Shown piece after piece: positions 24,339 through 34,012 of a stretch of DNA of 64,000 nucleotides. The notes under the pieces are model-generated. The model did not search any database. It was not told the DNA's origin and worked only from the letters and a program-made list of their open reading frames with translations. Each line of letters begins with the position of its first letter. Position 1 is the stretch's first letter. The stretch is from RGIG7213 sp045540335 (lineage in GTDB: Bacteria > Bacillota > Clostridia > Oscillospirales > CAG-272), in the NCBI GenBank assembly GCA_045540335.1, contig JAZQHC010000041.1, forward strand, positions 1-64,000, given 5' to 3'. Position numbers and translations under genes: made by a program.

Positions 24339-27035
24339 ATGAAAAAACAATTACGTATAATTGCGTTGCTGTCGGCACTCGTCATGCTGGCGTGCTTCGT
24401 TTTGACTGCTTGCGGCGGAAACACCGACGCAGGCGATTCGGAAAGTGCTTTGGGCAGCGGTACTGTTGCCGCAGAAGGAACGACCGGCGCGGAAACCCAG
24501 CCCCCGAAGGATGACGACGAATATACCCTTCCGTTGGAAGACGGGTACAATCAGCTTACGTTATATTGGAAGCACAACGATTCGTACGAAAACTGCGACA
24601 TTTGGATGTGGTGGGGCGACAAAGCAGGCCAGGGATACCTTTTTAACGAATGCTCTTACGGGGGCAAGGTTGTGGTAAATATTCCCGAAGGAATTGAAGA
24701 GGTTGGCTTTATCGTTCGCAAAAACTGCTCTGAACCGGGCGGAAGCTCTTGGGGAAGCGCAACGAAGGACTTTGACCAAGACCGTTTTGCGGTTATAGAA
24801 GGCAAAGAAACTGTTATTTATCTTAAATCAGGCGTTGAAGACCAATTTACCAGCAACGACGGGGGAAAAACTTTGGAAATGATAAAAAAATTCTCGCTTG
24901 CAGGCATGATAGACGATCATAAGCTGCAATACAGAGTTACGCCCAACGTAAAAATTTCCGACGTATCGGAAGTAAAGGTTTACGAAGGCGACAGAGAAAT
25001 AAAGGTTACGGATATTTCTACGAAAGGTCTTTCGGCATCTTCCGGATATATCACGGTTGAAGAAACGCTTGACCTTTCCAAAAACTACAAAATAAAAATC
25101 GAAGGCTACGGCGAAAAGGCAGTAGTTCCCACAGGTATATTCGACAGCAAATATTTTGCAGACAATTACCATTACGACGGTAACGACCTTGGTGCGGTTG
25201 TAAACGGCGAATACACAACGTTTAAATTGTGGGCACCCACCGCATCAAAGGTAGTGCTTAACCTTTTTGAAAAAGGAAACGGCGTTGAAGCGTATAAAAC
25301 GGTAGAAGCCGTAAAAGGCGAAAAAGGCGTTTGGTCGCATACAGAGCAATGCGGCCACGGCACGTACTACACATATACGGTAACGACTTCCGTAGGTACG
25401 CAGCAAGCGGTTGACCCCTATGCAAAGGCGGCGGGCGTAAACGGTGAAAGGGGCATGGTTGTTGACCTTTCCTTAACGAATCCCGCCGGTTGGGAATCCT
25501 CTGAATTGAAAAACAAGATCTCCTCTTATTCCGAAGCAACGATATGGGAAGTTCACGTAAGGGACTTTTCAAACAAGATAGCATCTTCACAGTACAAGGG
25601 CAAATACCTTGCATTTACGGAAAACGGCCTTGTTAACGAGCACGGCAAGCCCATTGGCATTGATTACCTTAAGCAGCTTGGCATAACGCACGTTCACCTT
25701 CTTCCCGTTTACGACTACGCATCTGTTGACGAAGCATCTGCAGAGGCGCAGTTTAACTGGGGATACGACCCTGAAAACTACAACGTTCCCGAGGGAAGCT
25801 ATTCAACCGACGCATACAACGGCGAGGTAAGAATAAACGAATTCAAGCAAATGGTAATGGCACTTCACGAAGCGGGCATCGGCGTTATTATGGACGTCGT
25901 TTACAACCACACGTACGATGCAAACAGCTCGTTTAACAAAATCGTTCCTTACTACTATTACAGATACACCTCATCGGGTGCAAACTCTTCTGCAAGCGGC
26001 TGCGGCAACGATACCGCTTCCGAAAGATATATGTTCGGCAAATTCATGGTAGAATCCACGTCTTATTGGATGGAAGAATACAAGCTTGACGGCTTCAGAT
26101 TTGACCTTATGGGCTTGCACGACTTGCAAACCATGCAAGAAATCGAAACTGCCGTTCACGCTATCAATCCCAACGCTATAATCTACGGCGAAGGCTGGAC
26201 GATGGGCGCAACCATAGACGGCAGCTCGCAGGCAAACCAAACGCAGATAAACAAAATAAACCCCTCTGAAGGTGCTATCGGAGGTATTGCGGTATTTAAC
26301 GACGTAATACGCGACGGTCTTAAGGGCAGCGTGTTTGATAAAGCCGCACAGGGATATATTAACGGTGCAGCCAACAGCGCAAACCTTGCAAAGATAATCT
26401 TCAGCATCAACGGCGGCGTTGGCGTAGGCCACGGCTGGACTGTAAAAGATTCCATGATAATCAACTATATGAGCGCGCACGACAACAACACCCTTTGGGA
26501 TAAGCTGCTTTTGTCAAATCCGCAAAGCTCTGACGACGACCGCAACAAGATGAACAACCTCGGCGCGGCTATCATTATGATATCCAAGGGCACGCCTTTC
26601 TGGCAGGCAGGCGAAGAAATGTTAAGAACGAAAAACGGTGATGAAAACAGCTACAAATCCGACGATTCCATTAACAATATCGACTGGTCTGTTTTGAAAG
26701 ACGGCAGCCGCGAATACGAAACGATGCTTTATTACAGCGGTCTTATAGAAATGCGTAAGGAATTGGGCATATTCTGCGATAATGAAACCAAAATTTCATA
26801 CGACGCGCTCGGCAGCGGCATTACTGCCGTAAAATTTACCGCAGAAGACGGTAAAGAAGCGCTTGCAGTTATCAATCCTCAAAAGGCAAACCTTCCCTAT
26901 ACGCTTGACGGCAGCTGGAATCTCGTTGCCAACGGCGAAAAAGCAGGTTCTGCAACGATAGAAAAATTAAGCGGTCAAATAACCGTTCCTTCTTTAAGCG
27001 TTATGATATTCGCAAACGATGCACTTGCAAAATAA
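24339..27035 (+). CDS. pulA: type I pullulanase, surface lipoprotein (GH13)
   Basis: The 898-residue product begins with a lipoprotein signal (FVLTAC, Cys about 25) and an acidic/Thr linker. A CBM41-like starch-binding module follows (LTLYWKHND...WGD, about 65-165), then a pullulanase N2-like region, a CBM48 (FKLWAPTASKVVL, about 285-370) and the GH13 barrel. Catalytic-site motifs are all present: DVVYNHT, DGFRFDL (nucleophile Asp), YGEGW (acid Glu), SAHDN, and the pullulanase hallmark NWGYDPENYNVPEGSY. It cleaves alpha-1,6 links in pullulan and branched starch on the cell surface. AAAGGAG precedes the ATG. First gene of the glycan operon. Confidence 0.94.
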   Translation: MKKQLRIIALLSALVMLACFVLTACGGNTDAGDSESALGSGTVAAEGTTGAETQPPKDDDEYTLPLEDGYNQLTLYWKHNDSYENCDIWMWWGDKAGQGYLFNECSYGGKVVVNIPEGIEEVGFIVRKNCSEPGGSSWGSATKDFDQDRFAVIEGKETVIYLKSGVEDQFTSNDGGKTLEMIKKFSLAGMIDDHKLQYRVTPNVKISDVSEVKVYEGDREIKVTDISTKGLSASSGYITVEETLDLSKNYKIKIEGYGEKAVVPTGIFDSKYFADNYHYDGNDLGAVVNGEYTTFKLWAPTASKVVLNLFEKGNGVEAYKTVEAVKGEKGVWSHTEQCGHGTYYTYTVTTSVGTQQAVDPYAKAAGVNGERGMVVDLSLTNPAGWESSELKNKISSYSEATIWEVHVRDFSNKIASSQYKGKYLAFTENGLVNEHGKPIGIDYLKQLGITHVHLLPVYDYASVDEASAEAQFNWGYDPENYNVPEGSYSTDAYNGEVRINEFKQMVMALHEAGIGVIMDVVYNHTYDANSSFNKIVPYYYYRYTSSGANSSASGCGNDTASERYMFGKFMVESTSYWMEEYKLDGFRFDLMGLHDLQTMQEIETAVHAINPNAIIYGEGWTMGATIDGSSQANQTQINKINPSEGAIGGIAVFNDVIRDGLKGSVFDKAAQGYINGAANSANLAKIIFSINGGVGVGHGWTVKDSMIINYMSAHDNNTLWDKLLLSNPQSSDDDRNKMNNLGAAIIMISKGTPFWQAGEEMLRTKNGDENSYKSDDSINNIDWSVLKDGSREYETMLYYSGLIEMRKELGIFCDNETKISYDALGSGITAVKFTAEDGKEALAVINPQKANLPYTLDGSWNLVANGEKAGSATIEKLSGQITVPSLSVMIFANDALAK

Positions 27036-27041
27036 TAAGGT

Positions 27042-29033
27042 GTGAAAAACTTTAAAAAAATATACGCTTTCGTTATTGCTTGTCTTTTACTGTTTTCCTC
27101 TTGCGGGGAAAACGTAAAAGACAGCGATTCCGAGCAAAAAAGCGAAGCGCCTCCCGTAGAATCGCAAACGCTTTTCGTAAAAAAGGTTGAAAACATTTCA
27201 GATGATTTTATTCTGGGTATGGACGCATCGTGCGTTATATCTTTAATGCAGGCGGGCGTGCGTTATTACGACCACGGCGGCAAAGAAAAAAACGTATATA
27301 AAATACTTTCCGAAAACGGTATAAATTACATTCGCGTAAGGGTATGGAACGACCCGTACGATAAAAACGGCAATTCCTACGGCGGGGGCAGCTGCGATAT
27401 AGAAAACGCCGTAAAAATAGGCAAGCTTGCAACCGAATACGGTATGAAGCTGCTTGTTGATTTTCATTATTCAGATTTCTGGGCAGACCCGGGCAAGCAA
27501 ATGTGCCCCAAGGCGTGGGTCGGCATGGATATAAACGAAAAATCCAACGCTTTGTACGATTATACGAAGGATTGCCTTAAAAAGCTTACAGATGCTGGCG
27601 TAAACGTCGGCATGGTACAGATAGGCAACGAAACGAACGGTGCAATGTGCGGCGAATCAAGCGATAAGCTTGGCGGCTGGAAACGAATAACCGACCTTTT
27701 ATCCGCGGGAAGCAGGGCAGTGCGCGAGGCTTGCCCCCGGGCGTTGGTTGCCGTTCATTTTACGAACCCCGAAAAAGCTTCCAATTACGAAAGCTATGGC
27801 AAAAATCTTGAATATTACGGGGTGGATTACGACGTTTTTGCATCGTCGTATTATCCGTATTGGCACGGAACGCTTGACAATCTTTCTGCCGTTCTTACCG
27901 ATATTGCCGAAAAATACGGCAAAAAGGTTATGGTTGCCGAAACCTCGTACGCATTTTCTTCGGAAAATACGGATTTCTTCGGTAACACCGTAGGTGACGG
28001 CGGCGATATAATAAAAGACTACCCCTTTACGGTGCAAGGGCAGGCAAACCTTGTGCGCGACGTTATAGATACGGTTGCCAACAAAACGAAAAACGGCATA
28101 GGCGTTTTTTATTGGGAAGGCACGTGGATATCCGCAGGGGGTGCAAGCTATGAAGAAAACCTTGCGCTTTGGGAAAAGTACGGCTGCGGCTGGGCTTCGT
28201 CCTACGCAAAGGAATACGACCCTGACGATGCAGGAAAATGGTATGGCGGCTGTGCCGTTGAAAACCAAGCCTTTTTTGATAAAAACGGCAGGGCGCTTGA
28301 ATCTCTTAAGGTTTTCGCGCTGGTTAAACACGGCAACGATATTGAAATAAAGCCCGACGCCATACAGGATACACAGCTTATATTCGACCTTAACGGCAGT
28401 ATCACCCTGCCTGATGCGGTAAACGCCGTGATGAACGATAATTCAAAAAAAGAAATTCCCGTTGAATGGCTTAACGCCGATACGGATAAAATGAAGAATA
28501 ACGGCGTTGCAAAATATACCGTTTTAGGCAAGGCAGGCGGCATGGATGCCGTATGCTACGTTTCCATGGTAAAATACAATTTTCTTAAAAACTGGAGCTT
28601 CGAGGATGGCGAAAAGGGCTGGCAAGCCAACGCCATAACGGATTTTAACGAATTAAAGGCTGAAGAAAAGGTTAGCGACTCTGTAACGGGGGCGTGGCAT
28701 TACCATTTCTGGGGCGCAAATGAAAACACCGTGGAATTTACCCTGCAGCAGGAAGTAAGCGGATTAAAAACGGGTAAATACGATTTTTCCATTTCCGTAA
28801 TGGGCGGCGACGGCGGTGATACCGACATCTACGCCTACGTAAAAATCAACGGTAAGATACTTCACAAAGCCGAAACGAAAATAACCGTTTACGGCGAATG
28901 GCATACTGCCGAGATAAACGGCTTTGATTATACCGAGGGCGATGCTTGCACGGTTGGTATCTACGTTAAATGTGCAGGGCCGAATGCATGGGGCAAGATA
29001 GACGACGCCATGCTTAATTCGGCAAAAGATTAA
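27042..29033 (+). CDS. surface endo-beta-1,4-galactanase (GH53) with galactan-binding-like module
   Basis: The 663-residue lipoprotein (LLLFSSC, Cys about 20) carries a GH53 barrel (about 50-385). Motifs are FILGMDASC, YIRVRVWNDP, LLVDFHYSDFWADP, QIGNETNG (acid/base Glu) and VMVAETSYAF (nucleophile Glu). A bacterial Ig-like segment (about 440-510) follows, then a C-terminal jelly-roll-like module (NFLKNWSFEDG... to end) that resembles CBM61, a beta-1,4-galactan binder often joined to GH53. It cuts type I arabinogalactan side chains of pectin outside the cell. The start is GTG 27042, 6 bp after pulA, with a closely spaced AAGG. Confidence 0.92.
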   Translation: MKNFKKIYAFVIACLLLFSSCGENVKDSDSEQKSEAPPVESQTLFVKKVENISDDFILGMDASCVISLMQAGVRYYDHGGKEKNVYKILSENGINYIRVRVWNDPYDKNGNSYGGGSCDIENAVKIGKLATEYGMKLLVDFHYSDFWADPGKQMCPKAWVGMDINEKSNALYDYTKDCLKKLTDAGVNVGMVQIGNETNGAMCGESSDKLGGWKRITDLLSAGSRAVREACPRALVAVHFTNPEKASNYESYGKNLEYYGVDYDVFASSYYPYWHGTLDNLSAVLTDIAEKYGKKVMVAETSYAFSSENTDFFGNTVGDGGDIIKDYPFTVQGQANLVRDVIDTVANKTKNGIGVFYWEGTWISAGGASYEENLALWEKYGCGWASSYAKEYDPDDAGKWYGGCAVENQAFFDKNGRALESLKVFALVKHGNDIEIKPDAIQDTQLIFDLNGSITLPDAVNAVMNDNSKKEIPVEWLNADTDKMKNNGVAKYTVLGKAGGMDAVCYVSMVKYNFLKNWSFEDGEKGWQANAITDFNELKAEEKVSDSVTGAWHYHFWGANENTVEFTLQQEVSGLKTGKYDFSISVMGGDGGDTDIYAYVKINGKILHKAETKITVYGEWHTAEINGFDYTEGDACTVGIYVKCAGPNAWGKIDDAMLNSAKD

Positions 29034-29051
29034 AACAGGTAGGTTTATGCA

Positions 29052-30683
29052 ATGAAAAAATTCTCTTTATTATTGGCGGTAATTATGATATTTTCATCTT
29101 TTACGCTGTCTGCTTGTCAATCGGGCGGCGCGGCAGATTCTTCTGCCGAATCAGATACCGTACAGGGTACGTCCGATACCGTATTGCAACAGGTAAACGA
29201 CAATTACAGAACGTTTTATCAGATATTCGTAGGCTCTTTTTCCGATTCCAATAACGACGGCATCGGTGATATACGTGGAATAATCAATAGATTTGATTAT
29301 TTAAACGACGGTTCTTCCAAATACACGGGCAAAAGCCTTGGCGTGCAGGGAATATGGCTGTCGCCTATATTCACTTCACCGTCTTACCACAAGTACGATG
29401 CGACTGATTATTATGAAATAGACTGGCGCTTCGGCACGGAAAACGACTTAAAGGACCTTATAACGCTTTGCAAGGAAAGAAACGTTAAAATCATACTTGA
29501 CCTTGCCATAAACCACACGTCTGCTACGCACGAATGGTTTACAAAATTCAAGCAGGCGCGTATCAACAACGATACTGCAAACGAGTATTACGATTTTTAC
29601 TCTTGCGTAACGACATCAGAAAAGCAAGGCGGTATATCTTACCAAAAGATAGCAGGCGTTGACTGCTGGTTTGAATGCAACTTTTCTTCAGGCATGCCGG
29701 AGCTTAATTTCGACAATCAACAGGTAAGGCAAGAAACGCTTGATATTGCAAAATATTATCTTGACCTCGGCGTTGACGGCTTCAGATTTGATGCAGTAAA
29801 ATACATCTATTACGGAAACACTCAAAAATCTGTTGCTTTTTGGGAATGGTATATGGACGAGCTGCGTAAAATAAAGCCCGACATATATTGCGTTGGCGAA
29901 TGCTGGTCTGGTGAAACGGAAATACTTGATTATTACGGTGCTATGAACTGCTTTAACTTTGCCACATCGCAGGCAGAGGGTGTAGTGGCAAGTGCCGCAA
30001 AGGGATTTTCTTTATCCACGTTTACGAATTATACCGAATCGTTCCAGAACAAGGTTATTGCAAAAAATCCCAACGGTATGCCTATGTCGTTCCTTTCCAA
30101 CCACGATATGGACAGAATAGCAGGTGCATTCGTAACGGAAAATTATATGAAAATGGCGGCAAACCTGTACCTTCTTTCCCCCGGCTCGCCTGTTATATAC
30201 TACGGTGAGGAATTGGGCATGCGCGGCTCGCGCGGAAGCGAAAATACAGATGCTAACCGCAGGTTGGCTATGCTTTGGGGCGACGATGACCTTATAAAAG
30301 ACCCCATCGGTGCAACGTACCCTGCAAACAAGCAGATACAAAGCACGGCTGCACAGCAAATGCAAGATGAAAACAGCCTTTTCAGCTATTACTGCAAGCT
30401 GCTTTTCATTCGCCACAAATATCCTGCCATAGCACGCGGAACGTATAATTCCGTTACCTCTTCGGAAAAAAATCTGGGCGGTTTTCTTGTGGAATACAAC
30501 GGTGAAAAGATAGGTATATTCCACAATAACTCGTCAAACGAGCTGTCTGTTGACCTTAGCACCTGTTCAGACCTTAACGGCCACACCTTCAGCGCTGTTG
30601 AAGACTTTATCGGAACGGCAAATGCTAAATTGGAAGGTACTGTTCTTACGGTTGGCCCGCACACAAGCGTAATATTAAAATAA
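29052..30683 (+). CDS. alpha-amylase family lipoprotein (GH13)
   Basis: The 543-residue product has a lipoprotein signal (FTLSAC, Cys about 22) and an A-type GH13 catalytic barrel: FYQIFVGSFSDSNNDGIGD, DLAINHTS (region I), DGFRFDAVK (nucleophile Asp), VGECWSG (acid Glu) and LSNHDMDR (region IV). The calcium-site-like DSNNDGIGD segment is common in intermediate alpha-amylases/cyclodextrinases. A short C-terminal beta domain ends the protein, with no separate starch-binding module. It would cut alpha-1,4 glucan at the surface beside the pullulanase. It lies 18 bp after the galactanase gene in the same operon. Confidence 0.93.
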   Translation: MKKFSLLLAVIMIFSSFTLSACQSGGAADSSAESDTVQGTSDTVLQQVNDNYRTFYQIFVGSFSDSNNDGIGDIRGIINRFDYLNDGSSKYTGKSLGVQGIWLSPIFTSPSYHKYDATDYYEIDWRFGTENDLKDLITLCKERNVKIILDLAINHTSATHEWFTKFKQARINNDTANEYYDFYSCVTTSEKQGGISYQKIAGVDCWFECNFSSGMPELNFDNQQVRQETLDIAKYYLDLGVDGFRFDAVKYIYYGNTQKSVAFWEWYMDELRKIKPDIYCVGECWSGETEILDYYGAMNCFNFATSQAEGVVASAAKGFSLSTFTNYTESFQNKVIAKNPNGMPMSFLSNHDMDRIAGAFVTENYMKMAANLYLLSPGSPVIYYGEELGMRGSRGSENTDANRRLAMLWGDDDLIKDPIGATYPANKQIQSTAAQQMQDENSLFSYYCKLLFIRHKYPAIARGTYNSVTSSEKNLGGFLVEYNGEKIGIFHNNSSNELSVDLSTCSDLNGHTFSAVEDFIGTANAKLEGTVLTVGPHTSVILK

Positions 30684-30697
30684 CGAAAAAAATAAAG

Positions 30698-32506
30698 ATG
30701 GAAAATAAATTTATAGTTAACATCATCCATCGGCCCGAGCTTTCGCCGGAATACGCCGAAAAGGCACTGGGTAAAAGCGACGGCGTACGCGATGAATCAC
30801 TTGACATATTTCGCTTTCAGCAAGACTGCGCGCACAAATACGGCTTGAAAACGACCATACAGATAACATATGCTTCGCTGTTTTCTGACGTTATCGTAGA
30901 GCTTGCAAAAAAAGAGCATGAAAAATACGGCGACGAGATAGGCCTTTCTTTATTAGGCCTTCCTTGCCCCGAATTTAAAGAAAAATATAAAACGGACGAT
31001 TTCTGCATCTGGATGTTTGATGAAAATAGGAAAATGCAGATAGTAGATGACGTTTTCGGGAAATTTTACAGCAAATTCGGCTTTTATCCCGAATCAACAA
31101 GCAGTTATTTTCTCGATGCGTTCACCATCAACTATATAAAGGCAAAATATCCGTCTGTAAAATGTGCCGTTGCCACCTGCTGGGAGGAAGGGCCAAAAGC
31201 CTACCACACCTGCAACAACTCTTGGTACACGTTTATGGATGGCGGGCCGTGGAACCCGTGGATACCTTCAAAAATAAATTCGCATTGCCCCGCTTCTGAC
31301 GAAAGCGACGATTGCGGCATCGTTGCCATTCCGCACCTTTCGCGCGACCTTATGGCGTGCTTCGACGGCAACGGTTCAAACTTCGGAACGCATCCGCAGA
31401 ACGTTTTGCGCGGTATGATATACTACAACGAAAACGGCAATTACGAATACCCGTACCTTTACAATCTTATCGACCAATACCGCCATTTGGGAAAATATAA
31501 CGACGGATATTGCTATAACATGATGTTCGTAGGGCCGGGCTGGCTTAACCGCAGGGGCCGTTGGGAAGCCCCGTACGAATTGCTTGCAAAATCGTACGAC
31601 GACGGAATGAAGTATTACGGCAAGCTTAAAGAAGAAGGCAAGCTTACCGACATGACTATGAGCGAGTTTGCCGACCATTACCGCAATACCCATAAAAACT
31701 ACAAGCGCGGCGAATGCGCCCTTTGGAAGGATATCCTTTACGGAAGCAACAAGCAGTATTTCTGGTATGCAGACCCCGCAATGAGAACATGCTTTGACTT
31801 TAACCAGGGCGGCGCGCTGATAGATATGCGCCCCTACGTTGCGCGGATACCGCAAAAAACAGGTATCGGCACGGAAAACGTGTACGATGCTTCATACCCT
31901 TACCTTATCCAGATAAACTACCGTGCAGGCTATTTTACGCACTATGCGGGCGCGGGAACCATACGCTCGTGTAAGGTATCGTGCAGAGGCGAAAGTGCCG
32001 ACCTTTGCCTTTGCAGAACGATGGCAAAATACGAAAAAACGCAAGACGGCGTGCGCCTTGTGTGCAACCCCGTAACCGTTACGCTGGGCGGTATTGACAT
32101 CGTTATAGAATCCGCCTTTACGATTATCGAGGGTGAAGGAAAGATAATAACGCAGCGCAAAATATTAAACGATATAAATAACGAAGAAGTATCTTTTTGC
32201 GAATACTTTACGGGTGCTTTCGGCACAACGGAATACCAGGCTGATATGTCTGATATAATTCTTGGTGCAGATGGGGAAAGTATTCAGTATTCCTACCTTG
32301 GCAGGCGTATTGAAAAGCAAGGCGCACAGCGCGTATTTGCAAATATCCCCAACGTTAACACCGTTGTTGAAATGGGCGGTGAAAACGACGCTGCATACGC
32401 AGAAGAGGGTATCGCCTTTTCGCCCGTATTTCATATCGGGCTTAACAAAACTATCGTTGGCAAAGGGGTGGTTGAAACGTGGCTCAATCTACGAAAGGGA
32501 AATTAA
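30698..32506 (+). CDS. unclassified putative glycan-active protein (602 aa)
   Basis: The 602-residue product has no signal peptide and should be cytoplasmic. The N-terminal ~320 residues look like a (beta/alpha)-barrel: alternating strands and helices with IIHRPELSPEYA, GLKTTIQITYA, GLSLLGLPCPEF, FGFYPESTSSYF and VATCWEEGPK. Many Trp/Tyr/His/Asp residues cluster in NNSWYTFMDGGPWNPWIP and PHLSRDLM, as expected for a sugar-active site. The last ~200 residues look beta-rich. It vaguely recalls the DUF3863/DUF3864-type or deacetylase-like barrels of gut bacteria, but I cannot assign a family. Its place between the amylase and an intracellular galactanase suggests an intracellular glycosidase or epimerase-like role. 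Confidence 0.75.
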   Translation: MENKFIVNIIHRPELSPEYAEKALGKSDGVRDESLDIFRFQQDCAHKYGLKTTIQITYASLFSDVIVELAKKEHEKYGDEIGLSLLGLPCPEFKEKYKTDDFCIWMFDENRKMQIVDDVFGKFYSKFGFYPESTSSYFLDAFTINYIKAKYPSVKCAVATCWEEGPKAYHTCNNSWYTFMDGGPWNPWIPSKINSHCPASDESDDCGIVAIPHLSRDLMACFDGNGSNFGTHPQNVLRGMIYYNENGNYEYPYLYNLIDQYRHLGKYNDGYCYNMMFVGPGWLNRRGRWEAPYELLAKSYDDGMKYYGKLKEEGKLTDMTMSEFADHYRNTHKNYKRGECALWKDILYGSNKQYFWYADPAMRTCFDFNQGGALIDMRPYVARIPQKTGIGTENVYDASYPYLIQINYRAGYFTHYAGAGTIRSCKVSCRGESADLCLCRTMAKYEKTQDGVRLVCNPVTVTLGGIDIVIESAFTIIEGEGKIITQRKILNDINNEEVSFCEYFTGAFGTTEYQADMSDIILGADGESIQYSYLGRRIEKQGAQRVFANIPNVNTVVEMGGENDAAYAEEGIAFSPVFHIGLNKTIVGKGVVETWLNLRKGN

Positions 32507-32739
32507 ATTTCCGCTGTCCTTCGTGCTTTATGAGGGATATCGACATTGATATGTTTTTCGATGAAGAAAACAAAGAATATTACTGCCTACGCTGCGGATT
32601 TACAGGCACGGAGGAAGACGTTCTGCGCCTTAACGAAAACGCAAGATACCGCTATCGCGCAATGAAGCTTCGCGTAGCCGACTTCGGTGAAGACAACGCC
32701 CCCTTGAAATTCGTGCCCCATAAAGGGGGATGCCAATGA
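32479..32739 (+). CDS. small zinc-ribbon protein of the glycan operon
   Basis: The 86-residue protein starts at GTG 32479, with AAAGGGG at good spacing inside the end of the previous gene (28-bp overlap). It has two Cys pairs, CPSC and CLRC, 24 residues apart, forming a likely zinc ribbon in the first half. The second half is helical and basic (RYRYRAMKLRVADF). The stop overlaps the next start (ATGA), so it is coupled on both sides. I do not recognise a family. It may be a nucleic-acid- or protein-binding accessory factor. Confidence 0.72.
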   Translation: MAQSTKGKLNFRCPSCFMRDIDIDMFFDEENKEYYCLRCGFTGTEEDVLRLNENARYRYRAMKLRVADFGEDNAPLKFVPHKGGCQ

Positions 32740-33839
32740 TACTCGGAATCGACGCATCCACATATCTTGAAGAGCTTGACCACGGGGCGAAATACTTCAT
32801 TAACGGCGTACAAACAGACCCCTTGGATGACTTTTTTAAAAATGGGGTAAGCTATATGCGTATCCGCATATGGAACGACCCGTTTTCACCCGATAAAAAG
32901 CCGTATCTTGCAGGAAATTGCGATATAGAAAATTATATAAAGCTGGGCAAGCTTGCAAAAAGCAAGGGGTACAAGCTTCTTCTTGATTTTCATTACAGCG
33001 ATTTTTGGGCAGACCCCGCAAAGCAAACGCTTCCGAAGGCGTGGGCAGATTACACCATAGACGAGCTTGTAAAAGCCGTTTACGATTTCACAAAGCAAAC
33101 GCTTATATCGGCGTGCAACGCGGGCGTTGCCCCCGAAATGATACAGGTTGGCAACGAAATAACCAACGGTATGCTTTGGCCGCACGGCAAGCTTGAAGAC
33201 GAAAACGGCAACAGGGGCAATTACGCCGATTTCTGCCGTCTTGTTGATGCAGGCTGCCGCGCTTGCAGAAGTATTCTTCCAAATGCGAAGATAGTTTTAC
33301 ATTTGGAAAGAAGCAACGATTCTGCAGTTTACGGCGAATTTTTCGAAAATATGCAAAAATTCGGCATTGATTACGATATAATAGGCGCATCGTACTATCC
33401 GTATTGGCACGGCACGCCTGAAGAGCTGTTTAATAACCTGAACGATTGCCGCAGATTTGGCAAGGAAGTAATGGTTATGGAGCTTGGGTACGGTTTTACA
33501 TTAAAGCCGTATTCATTAAACGGCGAAGAAAAACGGCTTGTTATCGACCCGAACAGGGCATATGTTAAAGGCTTTACGGAAAAATACCCCCTTACGCCAA
33601 GCGGGCAGGCGGATTTTGTGCGCGACTTTTTAAAAAAAGCACGCGAAAATAACGTTGGCGGCGTTTTTTATTGGGAGCCTTTGTGGCTTCCCGGCGAGGG
33701 GATATGCTGGGCTTCGAAGGAAGGGCAGCAGTATATCCATGAGGAAGGAAAGTCAACCAGCAACGAATGGGCAAACCAATGCTTGTTTGATTACGATGGG
33801 GAAAAGCTTCCTGCTTTTGATGAGTATAGAATAATATAA
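32736..33839 (+). CDS. intracellular endo-beta-1,4-galactanase (GH53)
   Basis: The ~367-residue protein is a GH53 barrel without signal peptide or extra modules: LGIDASTYLEEL, YMRIRIWNDP, LLLDFHYSDFWADP, QVGNEITNG (acid/base Glu), GASYYPYWHGTPEE and VMVMELGYGF (nucleophile Glu). It should act in the cytoplasm on imported galacto-oligosaccharides, complementing the surface enzyme at 27042. ATG 32736 is preferred over ATG 32730 because AAAGGGGG then has proper spacing and the start overlaps the previous stop. Last gene of the first glycan operon; no T-run terminator is obvious. Confidence 0.9.
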   Translation: MILGIDASTYLEELDHGAKYFINGVQTDPLDDFFKNGVSYMRIRIWNDPFSPDKKPYLAGNCDIENYIKLGKLAKSKGYKLLLDFHYSDFWADPAKQTLPKAWADYTIDELVKAVYDFTKQTLISACNAGVAPEMIQVGNEITNGMLWPHGKLEDENGNRGNYADFCRLVDAGCRACRSILPNAKIVLHLERSNDSAVYGEFFENMQKFGIDYDIIGASYYPYWHGTPEELFNNLNDCRRFGKEVMVMELGYGFTLKPYSLNGEEKRLVIDPNRAYVKGFTEKYPLTPSGQADFVRDFLKKARENNVGGVFYWEPLWLPGEGICWASKEGQQYIHEEGKSTSNEWANQCLFDYDGEKLPAFDEYRII

Positions 33840-33900
33840 AATAATGTAATATTGTTCAGCAAATTATTTAAATACACTATGTTATTTTTGTAGAATCTTC

Positions 33901-33959
33901 ACAATTTTTAATTAAAAATTGTTATTTCTATTGACATTTAACGGAAATAGTGTTACAAT
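33901..33959 (+). promoter_or_regulatory. promoter of the sugar ABC operon with upstream palindrome
   Basis: TTGACA (33931-33936), 17 bp, TACAAT (33954-33959). A perfect 22-bp A/T palindrome centred on TTAATTAA occupies 33901-33922, just upstream of the -35. It could be the end of the previous transcript or an activator/repressor site. Confidence 0.7.
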
Positions 33960-34012
33960 CGATAAGCGCTATATGCGTAACACTCAAATTTTTCTATAGG
34001 AGGAAATATTTT

